Assembly (NCBI RefSeq): GCF_018131015.1
Contig: NZ_JAFCJJ010000006.1
Location: forward strand, 62,001 to 126,000
DNA: 64,000 bases
From: Bradyrhizobium diazoefficiens
Lineage (GTDB): Bacteria > Pseudomonadota > Alphaproteobacteria > Rhizobiales > Xanthobacteraceae
Direction: 5' to 3'
The notes below the pieces were generated by a model. The model was not told the origin of the DNA and made no database searches. It saw only the letters and a program-made list of their open reading frames with translations. This document shows, piece by piece, positions 27,355 to 36,592 of the stretch. Position numbers and translations under genes: made by a program. Within the stretch, counting starts at the first letter, position 1. Each line of letters starts with the position of its first letter.

Positions 27355-30300
27355 TCACTTCGCCGCCCGCACCTCGACGGTGCCCGTGCCGGTGCGGCCG
27401 TAGCGCGAGGGATTGTACATGTCCTCGACATAGGCCTGCGGCAGCACGTATTTGCCGGGCGAGACCGCGCGCACGACATAGGCCACCGTGAACACCGACT
27501 TGGAATCCGAGGCGCGGTCCACGGCCGCCGTGAAGCGGTCGTCGCGGAACTCGGTATCCTCCGGCTCCTCGCCATCCTCTATCCAGTCCAGCGTGCCGCT
27601 GTCACCCGACGACACCAGCTTCGGATTGTCGATCTCGAGGCCGGCCGGCAGATAGTCGGACACCATGATGTGACCGTACTCGGGCTTTGCCTCCGTGATC
27701 TTCAACACCACGGCGAAGCGATCGTTCTGCTTGACCTTGCTGATATCGGCGGGCTTGCCGTCGAGCTTGAAATAGCTGCGCTCGATCTTGAAGCCGGCGG
27801 ATGCCGCGGGTTCCGGCGTCACCGGCGAGCCCGACACCGAGACCACCGCCTGCACCGGCGCATCGCCGGTGTTGGTGATCTTCAGCGGCTTGCCCTCCAG
27901 CGCCGCCGCCTTGTAGCTGCGGTAGAGCGCGGTCTTGATCGGCTGACCGTCGACCTCGATCGAGAGGTTTTCCTTCGCCAGCGCGCGCGCCGCCAGCACC
28001 AGCCAGGCGTTCTCCTGCGTGGAGGTGTAGGGCGTCAGCCCACGCGCGGTCTCGACGCGCGACACCGCCTGGGTCAGCGTCGCCCGCGGCGCGTTGCCCT
28101 CGCTCGCGAGCGAAACCAGCGCTGCGGCATCGCGGAGCTGCGAGCCGTAGTCGGTGCGGCCGAACTCCAGCACCGGTTTGGGCGCGAGGCTGTCGAGTGC
28201 GGCGCCATAGACCCGTTCCGCGCGGTTGCGGTCGCCGACCAGGGCTAGCGCCGCAGCGAGCTGCGACTTCGCGATCGGCGTTGCGAGGTTGGACAGCTTG
28301 GTATCGGCGAGATAGCGGAGGTCGCCGATCGGCGCTGCGCCATTGCGCGCCAGCACGTAGAGGCCGTAGGCGAGATCGCGCCCGCCGTCCTTCTCCGGCT
28401 CGTTGCCGTTGACCACGGCGTTTCTGATACGGTCGAGCGCGTTCTTGAACAGCACGTCCGGCACCACAAAGCCCTTTTCACGGGCGCGGGTGAGGAAGTC
28501 GGTCACGTAGGCGTCGAGCCAGGCATCGTCGCCGCCCGCCGACCACAGGCCGAACGAACCATTGGAGCCTTGACGGGCCAAAAGCCGTTCGATCGCGTCG
28601 CGGATGCGGCTATCGACCTCGGTGTCCATGGCCAGAAGCGCGCCGGCCGCGAGCTCGTTGACATAGAGCAGCGGCATGGCGCGGCTCGTGATCTGCTCCG
28701 AGCAGCCATAGGGATAGCGATCGAGCGCCTTCAGGATCGTCGCCGCATCGAGCGCAGTGGACAGGCTCGCCGAGACCGAGACGCTGCCGGTGCCCGGCAC
28801 GAGGTCGGAGAACATGTCCGAGGTCAGCGTCAGGCTCTCGCCTTTCGCCAGGGTGCGGATCGAGCGCCGCGCCAGCACCTGCGTCGCCGCCTTGACGTCG
28901 AGCGCATAGTGCCGCGCCAGCGCAAGGCCGTTGGGGCCCTTGATATCGACATCGAGGGTCGCCTGCCCCGCCGCGGTCGCATCGATGGCGAGCGCGAAGG
29001 AGCTGCGCTGCTTTGCGGCGAGCTTCACCGTGGTCGCGGGACTGCCGGTCATCTTCACCGGGCCGCCCGTCTTCACATTGATGACGTAGTCGCCGGCTTG
29101 CCCTTCGACATTGTCGATCTCGAGATTGACAGTGCCGTGGTCGCCATTGAGGAGGAAACGCGGCAGCGTCGTGGTCAGCACCACGGGGTCGCGGATCACC
29201 ACATCGGTATTGGCGCGGCCAAGTTTGGTCGCGGTCCAGGCGACAGCCATTACCCGCGCCGTGCCGGCGAACTCCGGAATGTCGAAGCTTACCTCCGCGG
29301 TGCCGTCGGCGGCGACCGTCACGATACCCGAATAGAGCGCCAGCGGCTTCTGCGTCGGCGGAGAGCCCTGGAGCTCGCCTGCGCCAGCGTCGCCGCCGGA
29401 CTTGATCTGGCCGCGCGTGCCCGACATGCCGTCGATGAGCTGGCCGTAGAGGTCGCGGATCTCGGCGCTGAGGCGGCGCTGGCCAAGATAGTAATCGTCC
29501 GGCGCGGGTGGCTTGTAGTTGGTGAGGTTGAGGATGCCGACATCGACCGCGGCGATGACGACCTTGGCGTCCTCGCCGGGATTGAGCCCGTCGAGCTTGA
29601 CCGGGATCTTGAGCGCCGCATTCGGCCGGATCAGCGCCGGCGGCGACAGTTTTAAGGCGAGCGTTCGGGTCTGCTTGTCGATCCCGAACCATTTCAGCCC
29701 GATTGCCCGGCCCGGCATGCGCTGGGCGGCCGCATCGAGCGGACGGCGCAATGTCGCCACCACGTAAGCGCCGGTGCCCCAGTCCTTGCCGACCGGGAGC
29801 TTGACCTGCGCGGTCCCCTCCTTGACGTCGATGGTCTGCGTCGTCAGCAGGCGGTCGCCGAGCACGTTGACGGTGAGCTTGCCGGCGCTGCGCACGTTGA
29901 CTGACACCGTCATGGTGTCGCCGGAAGCGTATTGCGGCTTGTCGATCGAGGTCTCCAGCAGGTCCGGGGTGTCGGCGCTGCCGTCGGAATACCAGCCGAC
30001 GTCGAACTGCACCGAAGTCACCGGGCCGTCCGCATCATTCGACTTGACGTCGAGCCGGTAGCGGCCGGGCTGCGGCGTCAGCGAGATGCGCGACGGCTTG
30101 CTGGCGGCGATCGTGACATCGCCGTCGGCGACGCGCGAGGTCGACTTGACCGGCTCGTACTCCCAGTAATTGTTCTGCCGATACCACTGGTAGCGCGACT
30201 CCATCTTCAGGAGCTCGTAGCGCAGCCCGTCACGGGGAAGCTGCTTGCCCTCCGGCGAGACGAACACGACATCGAACTCGGCTTTTTCGCCCTCGGCGAC

Positions 30301-32559
30301 GCTTCGGTCGCCGAACAGCGGCTTGATGCCGATCATGGCGGCGGCGGGCGCGATTGGCAGCACCAGCTTGCGCTCGACGGCGCGCCCCCCGGTCTCGACC
30401 ATACGGACGAAGATCTGCGCCTCCTGCGGACGCGTCGAGGCCGGCTGCTTGTCCAGCGTCACCGGGAAGGTCGCCACGCCATTGGCGTCGGCTTCGGGCA
30501 GGTTCTCCAGCGGCGTACGCTCGTTCGAGGCCGTCTCCTCGTCGGCGACGCCGAACTGGTAGCCGGCGAAGCCAGGCCGCTCGGCCGCGGGCGCGACCAG
30601 CATGTCGCCCTCGAGCGCAAGGCCCGAGGCCGGCGCGCCATAGAGGAAATGGCCGTCGGCCTTAAGCTCCACAGGAACGTTAGCTCTCAGGAGCTTGTCC
30701 TTGGCAGACAAGTCGAATTCGATCCGATCCGGAACGTAGTCCTCGACCATGAAGGTGGTCTCGCCGACCGACGAGCCCTTCGGGTCGGTGAAGGCGCGCA
30801 CCCGCCAGGTCCCGGTCGGCACGGCCGAGTTGAGTGGCACGGACAGCGTGCGCCCGCCGGCGCCCTGGTCGGCCAGCACGGCGCGGCGGAACTCCACGCC
30901 GTCGGGGCGCTCGACCACCAGCGTCAGCGGGCCGCCGGTGACGGCATTGCCCTGCCCGTCGCGCAGGAGCGCGGTGAGATAGACCGTCTCGCTGGAGCGG
31001 TAGACGCCGCGCTCGGCATAGACGAACGCGTCGGCGCCCGCCGGAACCGCGCGGCCCGAAACGCCGCGGTCGGACAGGTCGAAGGCCGAGGTCTTGAGGC
31101 TGAGGAAGGCATAATCGGCTTTCTCGCCCGCAACCGTCAGCAGCGCCGGCGACAGGCCGCCCTCGCCGCGGGCAAGGCCCGCCTCGAACAGCACGTGGCC
31201 GCTCTCGTCGGTCTTGCGGGTCGCCAAAATCTCGTTGTTGCGCGCGACCAGCCGCACCTCGGCCTTGCCGACCGGATCGGTCGAGGCCAGCGAGTTGACG
31301 AAGACGTGGATGCCGTCATTGCCGGAATAGGCCGACACGCCGAGATCGGAGACGATGAACCATTGGGTGGCGAGCTGATACTCGTCGTCGGAGCCCGGTC
31401 CCTTGGCGGCCGCCGTCATCACGTACACGCCCGGCTGGAGCTCGCCGAGCGCCTCGTCGACCGGGAATGCGGTGGTGACGTCCTGGTTCAGCGTCATCGC
31501 GGTCGCGAGCTCGCCGGACCACACCTTGACGCCGCGTTCGTCGCCGAGATCGCCGAGCTGATATTTGGACAACGTCTTCTGGAAGTCGCTGTCGACCACC
31601 GTGTTGATCAGGTTGCGGTCGCCGATCCGAAATACGTTGATGTTGACCGCGGGCGTGTTGACGCTGACCACGGGAATGCCGCGCTGACCGGTTTTCGGCA
31701 GCACATAGGCACGGCTGGTGAAGCGCACGAAGGGCTTGCGGTCGCGCACATAGACGTTGAACTCGGCCGATTTCGGCAGCCCCTCCTTGACCGTGGACGG
31801 CAGGCCGGCGCGCAGATTGATGTTGTAGCGCTCGCCGTGCTTCAGCCCGTCGACGCAGAGCTGCTTGCCCTCGGCCGAGAGCGCCGGCTTGTCCTGCCCG
31901 GCCAGCGCAAGGAATGGCGCGAAATCGGTGCGCTTGGCGAGCTCCTCGGAGAACTGGAAGCAGGCCCGCGGACTCGCCGAGTCCGAATCCACGGTATAGT
32001 CGAGCAGCCGGAAACCGTGCTCGTCGCGCATCTTATCATATTGGCCGCGGACGTCGGCGACCTCGCGCATGTCCAGCGACAGGCGCAGCGCATCCAGCGC
32101 CGGCCGCCACAGCTTGCGTTCAGCCAGCGCCTTGCCAAGCACCGCGAGCGCACTCGCCTCCTCGCCCGGATTGCCGGCGCGGAGATAGGCGATGTAGGCG
32201 GCGGTCGAGGCGCGCTCCAGCAGGAAGGTCTGCTCGGTCGAGCTCTTCGGCGTGATCTGGAAGATGACTTTTGCGAGCCGCAGCCAGTTGCCGGCATCCT
32301 CCGGCGTGGTCGCCGCGATCTGGCCGAGCACCGAAAGGCCGGTGCGGTAGTCGTTGCGACGGAAGGCGGCGTCGGCGTCCGTGCGCAGTGTCGCATTGGT
32401 CTTGGCGACCGGCCCCGCCTCGCTCTTGATCTGGGCCTCCAGCTTGATCGCGGAATCGGCGAGATCGTCGCGCTTGAACGCCTTGTCGGCGGCTTGCGCG
32501 CTCGCGAGGCCGAACGCCAGCGCGGCGCAAAGGGTGATGGCGCGAACCAGACCGATCAT
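27355..32559 (-). CDS. alpha-2-macroglobulin family protein with thioester motif
   Basis: A 1734-residue periplasmic protease trap. The signal peptide is MIGLVRAITLCAALAFGLAS with cleavage after AQA. A region of macroglobulin beta-domains with an FVYAERGVYRSSETVYLTAL stretch is typical of the MG2/MG3 part. The thioester motif GCSEQ (C1286) is intact, and the following alpha/alpha barrel contains DAWLDAYVTDFL. AGGAG six bases before the ATG at 32559 fixes the start, 13 codons inside the open frame. It is followed directly by pbpC, the usual partner. The pair is thought to protect and repair the envelope when proteases breach the outer membrane. Confidence 0.92.
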   Translation of the reverse strand: MIGLVRAITLCAALAFGLASAQAADKAFKRDDLADSAIKLEAQIKSEAGPVAKTNATLRTDADAAFRRNDYRTGLSVLGQIAATTPEDAGNWLRLAKVIFQITPKSSTEQTFLLERASTAAYIAYLRAGNPGEEASALAVLGKALAERKLWRPALDALRLSLDMREVADVRGQYDKMRDEHGFRLLDYTVDSDSASPRACFQFSEELAKRTDFAPFLALAGQDKPALSAEGKQLCVDGLKHGERYNINLRAGLPSTVKEGLPKSAEFNVYVRDRKPFVRFTSRAYVLPKTGQRGIPVVSVNTPAVNINVFRIGDRNLINTVVDSDFQKTLSKYQLGDLGDERGVKVWSGELATAMTLNQDVTTAFPVDEALGELQPGVYVMTAAAKGPGSDDEYQLATQWFIVSDLGVSAYSGNDGIHVFVNSLASTDPVGKAEVRLVARNNEILATRKTDESGHVLFEAGLARGEGGLSPALLTVAGEKADYAFLSLKTSAFDLSDRGVSGRAVPAGADAFVYAERGVYRSSETVYLTALLRDGQGNAVTGGPLTLVVERPDGVEFRRAVLADQGAGGRTLSVPLNSAVPTGTWRVRAFTDPKGSSVGETTFMVEDYVPDRIEFDLSAKDKLLRANVPVELKADGHFLYGAPASGLALEGDMLVAPAAERPGFAGYQFGVADEETASNERTPLENLPEADANGVATFPVTLDKQPASTRPQEAQIFVRMVETGGRAVERKLVLPIAPAAAMIGIKPLFGDRSVAEGEKAEFDVVFVSPEGKQLPRDGLRYELLKMESRYQWYRQNNYWEYEPVKSTSRVADGDVTIAASKPSRISLTPQPGRYRLDVKSNDADGPVTSVQFDVGWYSDGSADTPDLLETSIDKPQYASGDTMTVSVNVRSAGKLTVNVLGDRLLTTQTIDVKEGTAQVKLPVGKDWGTGAYVVATLRRPLDAAAQRMPGRAIGLKWFGIDKQTRTLALKLSPPALIRPNAALKIPVKLDGLNPGEDAKVVIAAVDVGILNLTNYKPPAPDDYYLGQRRLSAEIRDLYGQLIDGMSGTRGQIKSGGDAGAGELQGSPPTQKPLALYSGIVTVAADGTAEVSFDIPEFAGTARVMAVAWTATKLGRANTDVVIRDPVVLTTTLPRFLLNGDHGTVNLEIDNVEGQAGDYVINVKTGGPVKMTGSPATTVKLAAKQRSSFALAIDATAAGQATLDVDIKGPNGLALARHYALDVKAATQVLARRSIRTLAKGESLTLTSDMFSDLVPGTGSVSVSASLSTALDAATILKALDRYPYGCSEQITSRAMPLLYVNELAAGALLAMDTEVDSRIRDAIERLLARQGSNGSFGLWSAGGDDAWLDAYVTDFLTRAREKGFVVPDVLFKNALDRIRNAVVNGNEPEKDGGRDLAYGLYVLARNGAAPIGDLRYLADTKLSNLATPIAKSQLAAALALVGDRNRAERVYGAALDSLAPKPVLEFGRTDYGSQLRDAAALVSLASEGNAPRATLTQAVSRVETARGLTPYTSTQENAWLVLAARALAKENLSIEVDGQPIKTALYRSYKAAALEGKPLKITNTGDAPVQAVVSVSGSPVTPEPAASAGFKIERSYFKLDGKPADISKVKQNDRFAVVLKITEAKPEYGHIMVSDYLPAGLEIDNPKLVSSGDSGTLDWIEDGEEPEDTEFRDDRFTAAVDRASDSKSVFTVAYVVRAVSPGKYVLPQAYVEDMYNPSRYGRTGTGTVEVRAAK

Positions 32560-32975
32560 GAGGGACTCCTGGAAATCGCGGCGGACGCCGCGTGGCAATG
32601 AAGTGCGCGGAAAGGTGACGGACTCAAGGCGATGGAACCAGAACTACAAGTGCTGTTGCAAGACGTCGCATTCGCCATGGCAAGGCAAGCCCTGAGGTGA
32701 CCGATCGAGATATCGCCGCGCACGCCGTCCTGATGGCGCAGCCAGACCTGACCGGTCGACCGGCGGCCGTGTCCCGGAAGCTGGTCAGCGTTCCCGGCGA
32801 TGTGATCCATCGTCCAGTCCGCTGCCGCTCAACCCGGCACCCTGACACCCCACCGTTTCGCTTTGTCGCGCCGGTTGCGAAAACGGTTCGGTTCAGGCTT
32901 GGCGACCCCAGGGATTTTTCATATGTGGCGTGCTAAGAGGTCGGCCGGCCCCCGCATGGGCGCGCCGGCCCGGAC
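32560..32975. other. intergenic region between alpha-2-macroglobulin and tRNA-Arg
   Basis: About 415 bp with no gene I can support. It should contain the promoter of the alpha-2-macroglobulin/pbpC operon (leftward) and of the tRNA (rightward). Confidence 0.5.
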
Positions 32976-33052
32976 GGTCCCGTAGCTCAACTGGATAGAG
33001 CATCAGATTTCTACTCTGAGGGTTGCAGGTTCGATTCCTGCCGGGATCGCCA
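32976..33052 (+). tRNA. tRNA-Arg (anticodon TCT)
   Basis: A 77-base cloverleaf. The acceptor GGTCCCG pairs with CGGGATC (one G-T), the D-arm is GCTC/GAGC, the anticodon stem TCAGA/TCTGA encloses loop TTTCTAC (anticodon TCT, reading AGA/AGG), and the T-arm is GCAGG-TTCGATT-CCTGC. The 3' CCA is encoded. Confidence 0.97.
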
Positions 33053-33650
33053 GCCTCTGTCGTCGGTCTGGACCGCGCCGCAGGCGCGAGATGAACGAAC
33101 CCCATCCCGCTGCGAGATGGTGCGGCGTCCCCGCGCCTTGACCGGCGGGCCCGCTCCATTCGCCTCCCGCGGCGGTTGCTTATGTCGGCGGGCGCAACTC
33201 GCCCCTCATCCAGCTCATCAGGATGGCCGATTTGAGCGGGTCAACCGGACATTCATTCAACGAGCAAACATTGTCGGTCCCGCTGCCCCCGCCGGGCATC
33301 TCAAGTGGGACGCGCTCGCCACATTCCACGCAGCGCTTTGAGAGCTGCGGCCATTTCAGCCTTCGCATGAATCGACCTGTGATGCTTGTGGAGTGCCCTG
33401 CTCACTCACGTAAACGCGCCGTCGATACGCGATACGATGCGAGCTTCGGTCCAATTCGGTGGCTCGCCTATTGTCCCAAAGGGAAGAACTCACGGCACGC
33501 TGCTGCGCAAACGCGAAGTCACGCCGCCTTTCGGCTCTCCCGAATGTCCCTTGGTACAATGCTATTCGAACCATGGATTGGTTAACGTGCCTGCCATTGA
33601 ACTGTGCCGTGAGTCCGGCCCCGGAAGCATTCATTGGGACAGGAGTGGAC
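33053..33650. other. intergenic region upstream of the FixK-like gene
   Basis: About 600 bp that hold only one small open frame with any appeal (33180-33368, minus strand). The rest shows no codon structure I trust. AGGAG at 33641-33645 is the ribosome binding site of the regulator gene. Confidence 0.5.
33180..33368 (-). CDS. possible small Cys-rich protein
   Basis: A 62-residue frame with four cysteines arranged as KRCVECGERVP and then VCSLNECP, a pattern that could bind zinc, and a basic N-terminus. The ATG is preceded by CACAGG seven bases upstream. No family is recognised. It overlaps nothing else credible. It may be real, but length and context alone are weak support. Confidence 0.4.
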   Translation of the reverse strand: MRRLKWPQLSKRCVECGERVPLEMPGGGSGTDNVCSLNECPVDPLKSAILMSWMRGELRPPT

Positions 33651-34331
33651 ATGCTTGTTCGCGCCGCGACAGACTGGACGCCTCGTCCAGGTTCGCTCGC
33701 CGAGCCGAGAGCGACGAGCGGTCCAAGGCCAATCACTTGCCTCAATGAATTCACCTACAAGAGAGGCGAGACGATCTTTGGCGAGAGTGAGCCCGCCGAG
33801 TACGTCTATCATGTCAAGAAAGGCGCGGCGCGGCGCTGCAAGCAGCTATCCGGCGGCCGCCGTCAGGTCGTTGCGTTCCACTTGCCGGGCGACGTCTTCG
33901 GGCTCGAGAACGGAGACGTCCATCGCTTTGCTGCGGAAGCCATCGTCGAAACCACGGTTCAGCTGATCGAGCGGCAAAGCCTCGAGGCGGTCGGCGAGAG
34001 CGATGCCGCGACGGGCAATTTGCTGAGCATGGCGAACGACAATCTGCGCCACGCCGAAAACCATTTGTTGCTGCTGGGCCGCAAGAACTCGATGGAGCGA
34101 GTTGCGGCATTCCTGCTCGAGATGGACGAGAGGATCACCGCCGCCCGCGTCGTTTCGCTGCCGATGTCCCGCCGCGACATCGCGGATTACCTGGGTGTGA
34201 CGCTCGAAACCGTGTCGCGCGCGATTTCCCAGCTGCATCGCTCGGGCGTCCTGGATTTCCCGAGCAACAACCAGAAAGAGCTCGTGATCCTCGACCGCGC
34301 GCAGCTTGCGAGCTTCGATTTGCAGGGATAG
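33651..34331 (+). CDS. CRP/FNR family transcriptional regulator (FixK-like)
   Basis: A 226-residue regulator. The cNMP-binding-like beta-roll spans residues about 33-140 (RRQVVAFHLPGDVFGLENG resembles FixK), and a dimer helix carries ENHLLLLGRKNSMERVAAFLL. The winged helix-turn-helix recognition segment is MSRRDIADYLGVTLETVSRA, which matches FixK/FnrN closely. There is no N-terminal Cys cluster, so it does not sense oxygen through an FeS centre itself; FixK proteins are usually controlled by FixLJ. AGGAG five bases before ATG 33651 selects this start. It probably recognises TTGAT-N4-ATCAA sites. Confidence 0.88.
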   Translation: MLVRAATDWTPRPGSLAEPRATSGPRPITCLNEFTYKRGETIFGESEPAEYVYHVKKGAARRCKQLSGGRRQVVAFHLPGDVFGLENGDVHRFAAEAIVETTVQLIERQSLEAVGESDAATGNLLSMANDNLRHAENHLLLLGRKNSMERVAAFLLEMDERITAARVVSLPMSRRDIADYLGVTLETVSRAISQLHRSGVLDFPSNNQKELVILDRAQLASFDLQG

Positions 34332-34423
34332 GCGCGCGCGGTCGCTCACTGCAGGCCGATCAAGTCCAACCGCTCGCTCATGGGCGGATCAAGGTCAATT
34401 CATGCAGATCAAGGGAGGTCCAA

Positions 34424-34711
34424 ATGGAACAGATTTTGATAAACCTCATCGCTGGCGCGATCGGCGGTGTCGGCGCAGGCAAGGCATCGCCGACGTTTGA
34501 CCTGGGGACTGCCGGTAACATCATTTCCGGTCTCGTCGGAGGCGGCGTGCTCGGTCAGGTCGCAACCTTGCTGCTGCCATCGGTCCTGGCCGCCGCCCAG
34601 TCGGGCAATTTTTCCATCGGCGGCATCATCTCCCAGGCCGTTGCCGGTGGAGCCGGCGGAGCCATCCTCACCGCGCTCATCGGTGCCGTCAAGAACAAGG
34701 CCGCAGCCTGA
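34424..34711 (+). CDS. small Gly/Ala-rich membrane protein
   Basis: A 95-residue hydrophobic protein rich in G, A, I and L, with repeated GxxxG-like spacing (LIAGAIGGVGAGK, IISGLVGGGVLGQVATLLLP, AVAGGAGGAILTALIGAV). It ends with a short basic tail. GGGAGG lies directly upstream of the ATG. It has no cleavable signal. The composition is that of glycine-zipper membrane proteins or pore-forming peptides. It is 92 bp downstream of the FixK-like gene on the same strand. The function is unknown. Confidence 0.7.
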   Translation: MEQILINLIAGAIGGVGAGKASPTFDLGTAGNIISGLVGGGVLGQVATLLLPSVLAAAQSGNFSIGGIISQAVAGGAGGAILTALIGAVKNKAAA

Positions 34712-34740
34712 CGACCAACGCAGGCGCGTGAGGCGATCGC

Positions 34741-34890
34741 CTAATCGGTTTCCTGGCCGCGGCGCTCGCGGGCGAGCCGGTGCCAGACCAAGGCCAACTG
34801 GATCAATCTTTGCCGCGCGGCGCCTTCGGACTCTGCGGCCTGCTTCATCGCGGCCTCGGCTTCGCGCTGCGGATCATACTCGATGCACAT
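34741..34890 (-). CDS. small hypothetical protein (49 aa)
   Basis: A 49-residue protein, MCIEYDPQREAEAAMKQ at the start, then an amphipathic helix with LIQLALVWHRLARERRGQ. A TAA in the same frame lies nine bases before the ATG, so this is the only possible start for the frame. Similar very short helical proteins of this pattern are common in Bradyrhizobium. The function is unknown. Confidence 0.6.
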   Translation of the reverse strand: MCIEYDPQREAEAAMKQAAESEGAARQRLIQLALVWHRLARERRGQETD

Positions 34891-35097
34891 GCGGTCGATT
34901 TAGCCGCCCGATCTAGACAAGCAGATGGCAATTTCGCCCGTACGATTGCGGGGTGGTACTGGTAGAATCACTGATCATTCCAGTTCAATGGATCAAATGC
35001 GTCTGTGAATTGCGTCACAGCATGAATCCGGCTTCTGCGGTAGACAGTCCCTCAACGCTTGCAAGGTCGCGAGCAGGTCTAGGTGATCGTTCCCGTC

Positions 35098-35259
35098 ATG
35101 ACGCAAGAAGCAGCAGCCGAGCGCGACGTCCCGACGCAACGACAAAGACGCGACCTGCTCGGCAGCGCCCTACTTGCGACCATTGGCATCGTGATGTTGG
35201 CCTGGATTGCGGGCCTGGTCTGGGCAGCGATCGCGTTCTTCGACTGGCTGCTGTCCTGA
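35098..35259 (+). CDS. small single-helix membrane protein (53 aa)
   Basis: A 53-residue frame. A polar, Arg/Gln-rich N-terminus (ERDVPTQRQRRDLLG) is followed by one membrane helix (ALLATIGIVMLAWIAGLVWA) and a short C-terminal FFDWLLS. A GTG 15 bases upstream is an alternative start; the ribosome binding site is weak. The hydrophobic design supports it being real. The function is unknown. Confidence 0.5.
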   Translation: MTQEAAAERDVPTQRQRRDLLGSALLATIGIVMLAWIAGLVWAAIAFFDWLLS

Positions 35260-35313
35260 CGCACGCGTCGATCCATCTCTTTTCCGCGACGTAGGTTCGC
35301 TGCCCCCAGACAC

Positions 35314-35341
35314 AAAAAAGAGGCGGGCCCGCGCCCGCCTC
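35314..35341 (-). terminator. intrinsic terminator of the 35366-36151 gene
   Basis: GAGGCGGGC (35320-35328) pairs perfectly with GCCCGCCTC (35333-35341). Read on the minus strand the stem is followed by six T residues. It sits 24 bp after the stop of the Pro-rich protein gene. Confidence 0.85.
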
Positions 35342-35365
35342 GCGCTTCAAGGCTCGCTCGGCGGC

Positions 35366-36151
35366 TCAGTAGCAGGCGCGCGGATCGGCCTGCACATACT
35401 GGCCGCTCGGATAGCGGTAGTAGCAGTTGCCCTGGGCAAAATAGTAGCCGGGCTGCGAGGCGGCCGTGGCGCCGGCGATGGCGCCGGTCGCGCCACCGAG
35501 CACGGCGCCTGCGGCCGCGCCCGACGCGTTGCCGGAAATCAGGCCACCGAGCACGCCGCCGACGATGGCACCACCCAGCGCGCTGGCCCCCGGATCGGGC
35601 GGCGGCGGGGGCGGCGGCGCATAGGCGGCCGGCGGGGGCACGTAAGCCACCGGGACGTCATCGATATAGTCCTCGGAGATGTAGGCGGGCGGGCCTGCCA
35701 TCCGCTGCGGATAATAATACCAGACGCCGCCAACATCCCACCACCAGCCGGAGCGGCCGTTGCGGACCTCGTGGCGCCATTGCCCGCCGTTCCAGGCAAC
35801 GTGCCCGCGATAGGGATGCCCGCCCCAGTCGCGGGACGGTGCCGGGCCGTGGGCCCCGTAGCGCCCCGGGGGCGGACCGCCGGCCTGGCGGGCTCCGGGG
35901 GGCGGAGCTGCATGAGGCTGGCCGCCCGGCGCAGGTGCCGGGCGCGCGGCCTGCTGCGGCGGAGGCGCCTGGCGCGTGGGCTGGTTGGCATGAGGTGGCC
36001 TGGCCTGAGGCGGCGCGCCGGCGCCCTGCCCCGGGGGCAGTCCGGTGCGATTCGGCGGTCCGGCGTCCTGCGCCTGCGCCGCCGACAGCGCCAGCAATGA
36101 CATGGCCGAAACCAAGGGAATGATGATCTTGATGCCGCTGGACGCACTCAT
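35366..36151 (-). CDS. exported Pro/Gly-rich protein with glycine-zipper segment
   Basis: A 261-residue protein. The signal peptide ends SAAQAQ (about residue 28). Residues 30-105 are a Pro/Ala/Gln-rich low-complexity stretch. A Trp/Tyr-rich block follows (GRSGWWWDVGGVWYYYPQR), then a Pro tract (PPPPPPPDPG) and a glycine-zipper hydrophobic segment (GGAIVGGVLGGLISGN, AAAGAVLGGATGAIAGA). A Cys/Tyr C-terminus, NCYYRYPSGQYVQADPRACY, ends the protein. The layout resembles envelope or outer-membrane-associated proteins of rhizobia. A strong terminator follows. The function is unknown. Confidence 0.8.
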   Translation of the reverse strand: MSASSGIKIIIPLVSAMSLLALSAAQAQDAGPPNRTGLPPGQGAGAPPQARPPHANQPTRQAPPPQQAARPAPAPGGQPHAAPPPGARQAGGPPPGRYGAHGPAPSRDWGGHPYRGHVAWNGGQWRHEVRNGRSGWWWDVGGVWYYYPQRMAGPPAYISEDYIDDVPVAYVPPPAAYAPPPPPPPDPGASALGGAIVGGVLGGLISGNASGAAAGAVLGGATGAIAGATAASQPGYYFAQGNCYYRYPSGQYVQADPRACY

Positions 36152-36323
36152 TCGTGCCTACCCCCTAACTTGCTCGATTGCCGTAGCCCCGGCGCGGTCG
36201 GCGAATCAACTCGTGCCGGGCAGATGCCGGCTGCCATAACTGATCCGCTTGATCGGCCATGTCCCGTTACAAATGTTTAAGATCAGGGCATTTTTTTCGT
36301 CCGGCCCGGTCGCGGCGCTCTCG

Positions 36324-36530
36324 CTAGCGCGCCGGCTCGATCACATTGCAGTTGCTCCGCCCCGACATCAGGCAGTCCTGCATCTTGCTGGCGGCGGTGA
36401 GATCGCGGGCGAGCCAGAGGCCGACGCCCAGGATCACCGCGGCGATGATCAGTCCCGCGATCGCACCACGGCGGTTGTCTGCGGGCGGGCGATTTGGCTG
36501 AGACCTCTCGCCGGGTTCGGGCTTGGACAT
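36324..36530 (-). CDS. small single-pass membrane protein (68 aa)
   Basis: A 68-residue protein. A polar N-terminus (SKPEPGERSQPNRPPADNRR) precedes one membrane helix (GAIAGLIIAAVILGVGLWLA), and a periplasmic tail carries two cysteines (DCLMSGRSNC). AGGA five bases before the ATG at 36530 supports this start; a second ATG is two codons upstream. The next gene upstream on the strand is another small membrane or exported protein, and the two may be one operon. The function is unknown. Confidence 0.7.
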   Translation of the reverse strand: MSKPEPGERSQPNRPPADNRRGAIAGLIIAAVILGVGLWLARDLTAASKMQDCLMSGRSNCNVIEPAR

Positions 36531-36592
36531 GACCATCCTGTCGCTGGGCCGGGCCGCTTTAGCACCTCTGCGACGTCGCGTCACATCTGGGG

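Noticed and set aside
29932..32601. 889-codon plus-strand frame opposite alpha-2-macroglobulin, and similar long frames opposite pbpC (24984-27296) and the methylcrotonyl-CoA carboxylase alpha gene (43734-45644)
   Set aside because: Antisense shadows in high-GC DNA; compositions are His/Arg/Asp-rich without domains, and the opposite strands encode clear families.
34331..34424. FixK/FNR box
   Set aside because: Three GATCAA half-sites exist but no TTGAT-N4-ATCAA arrangement.
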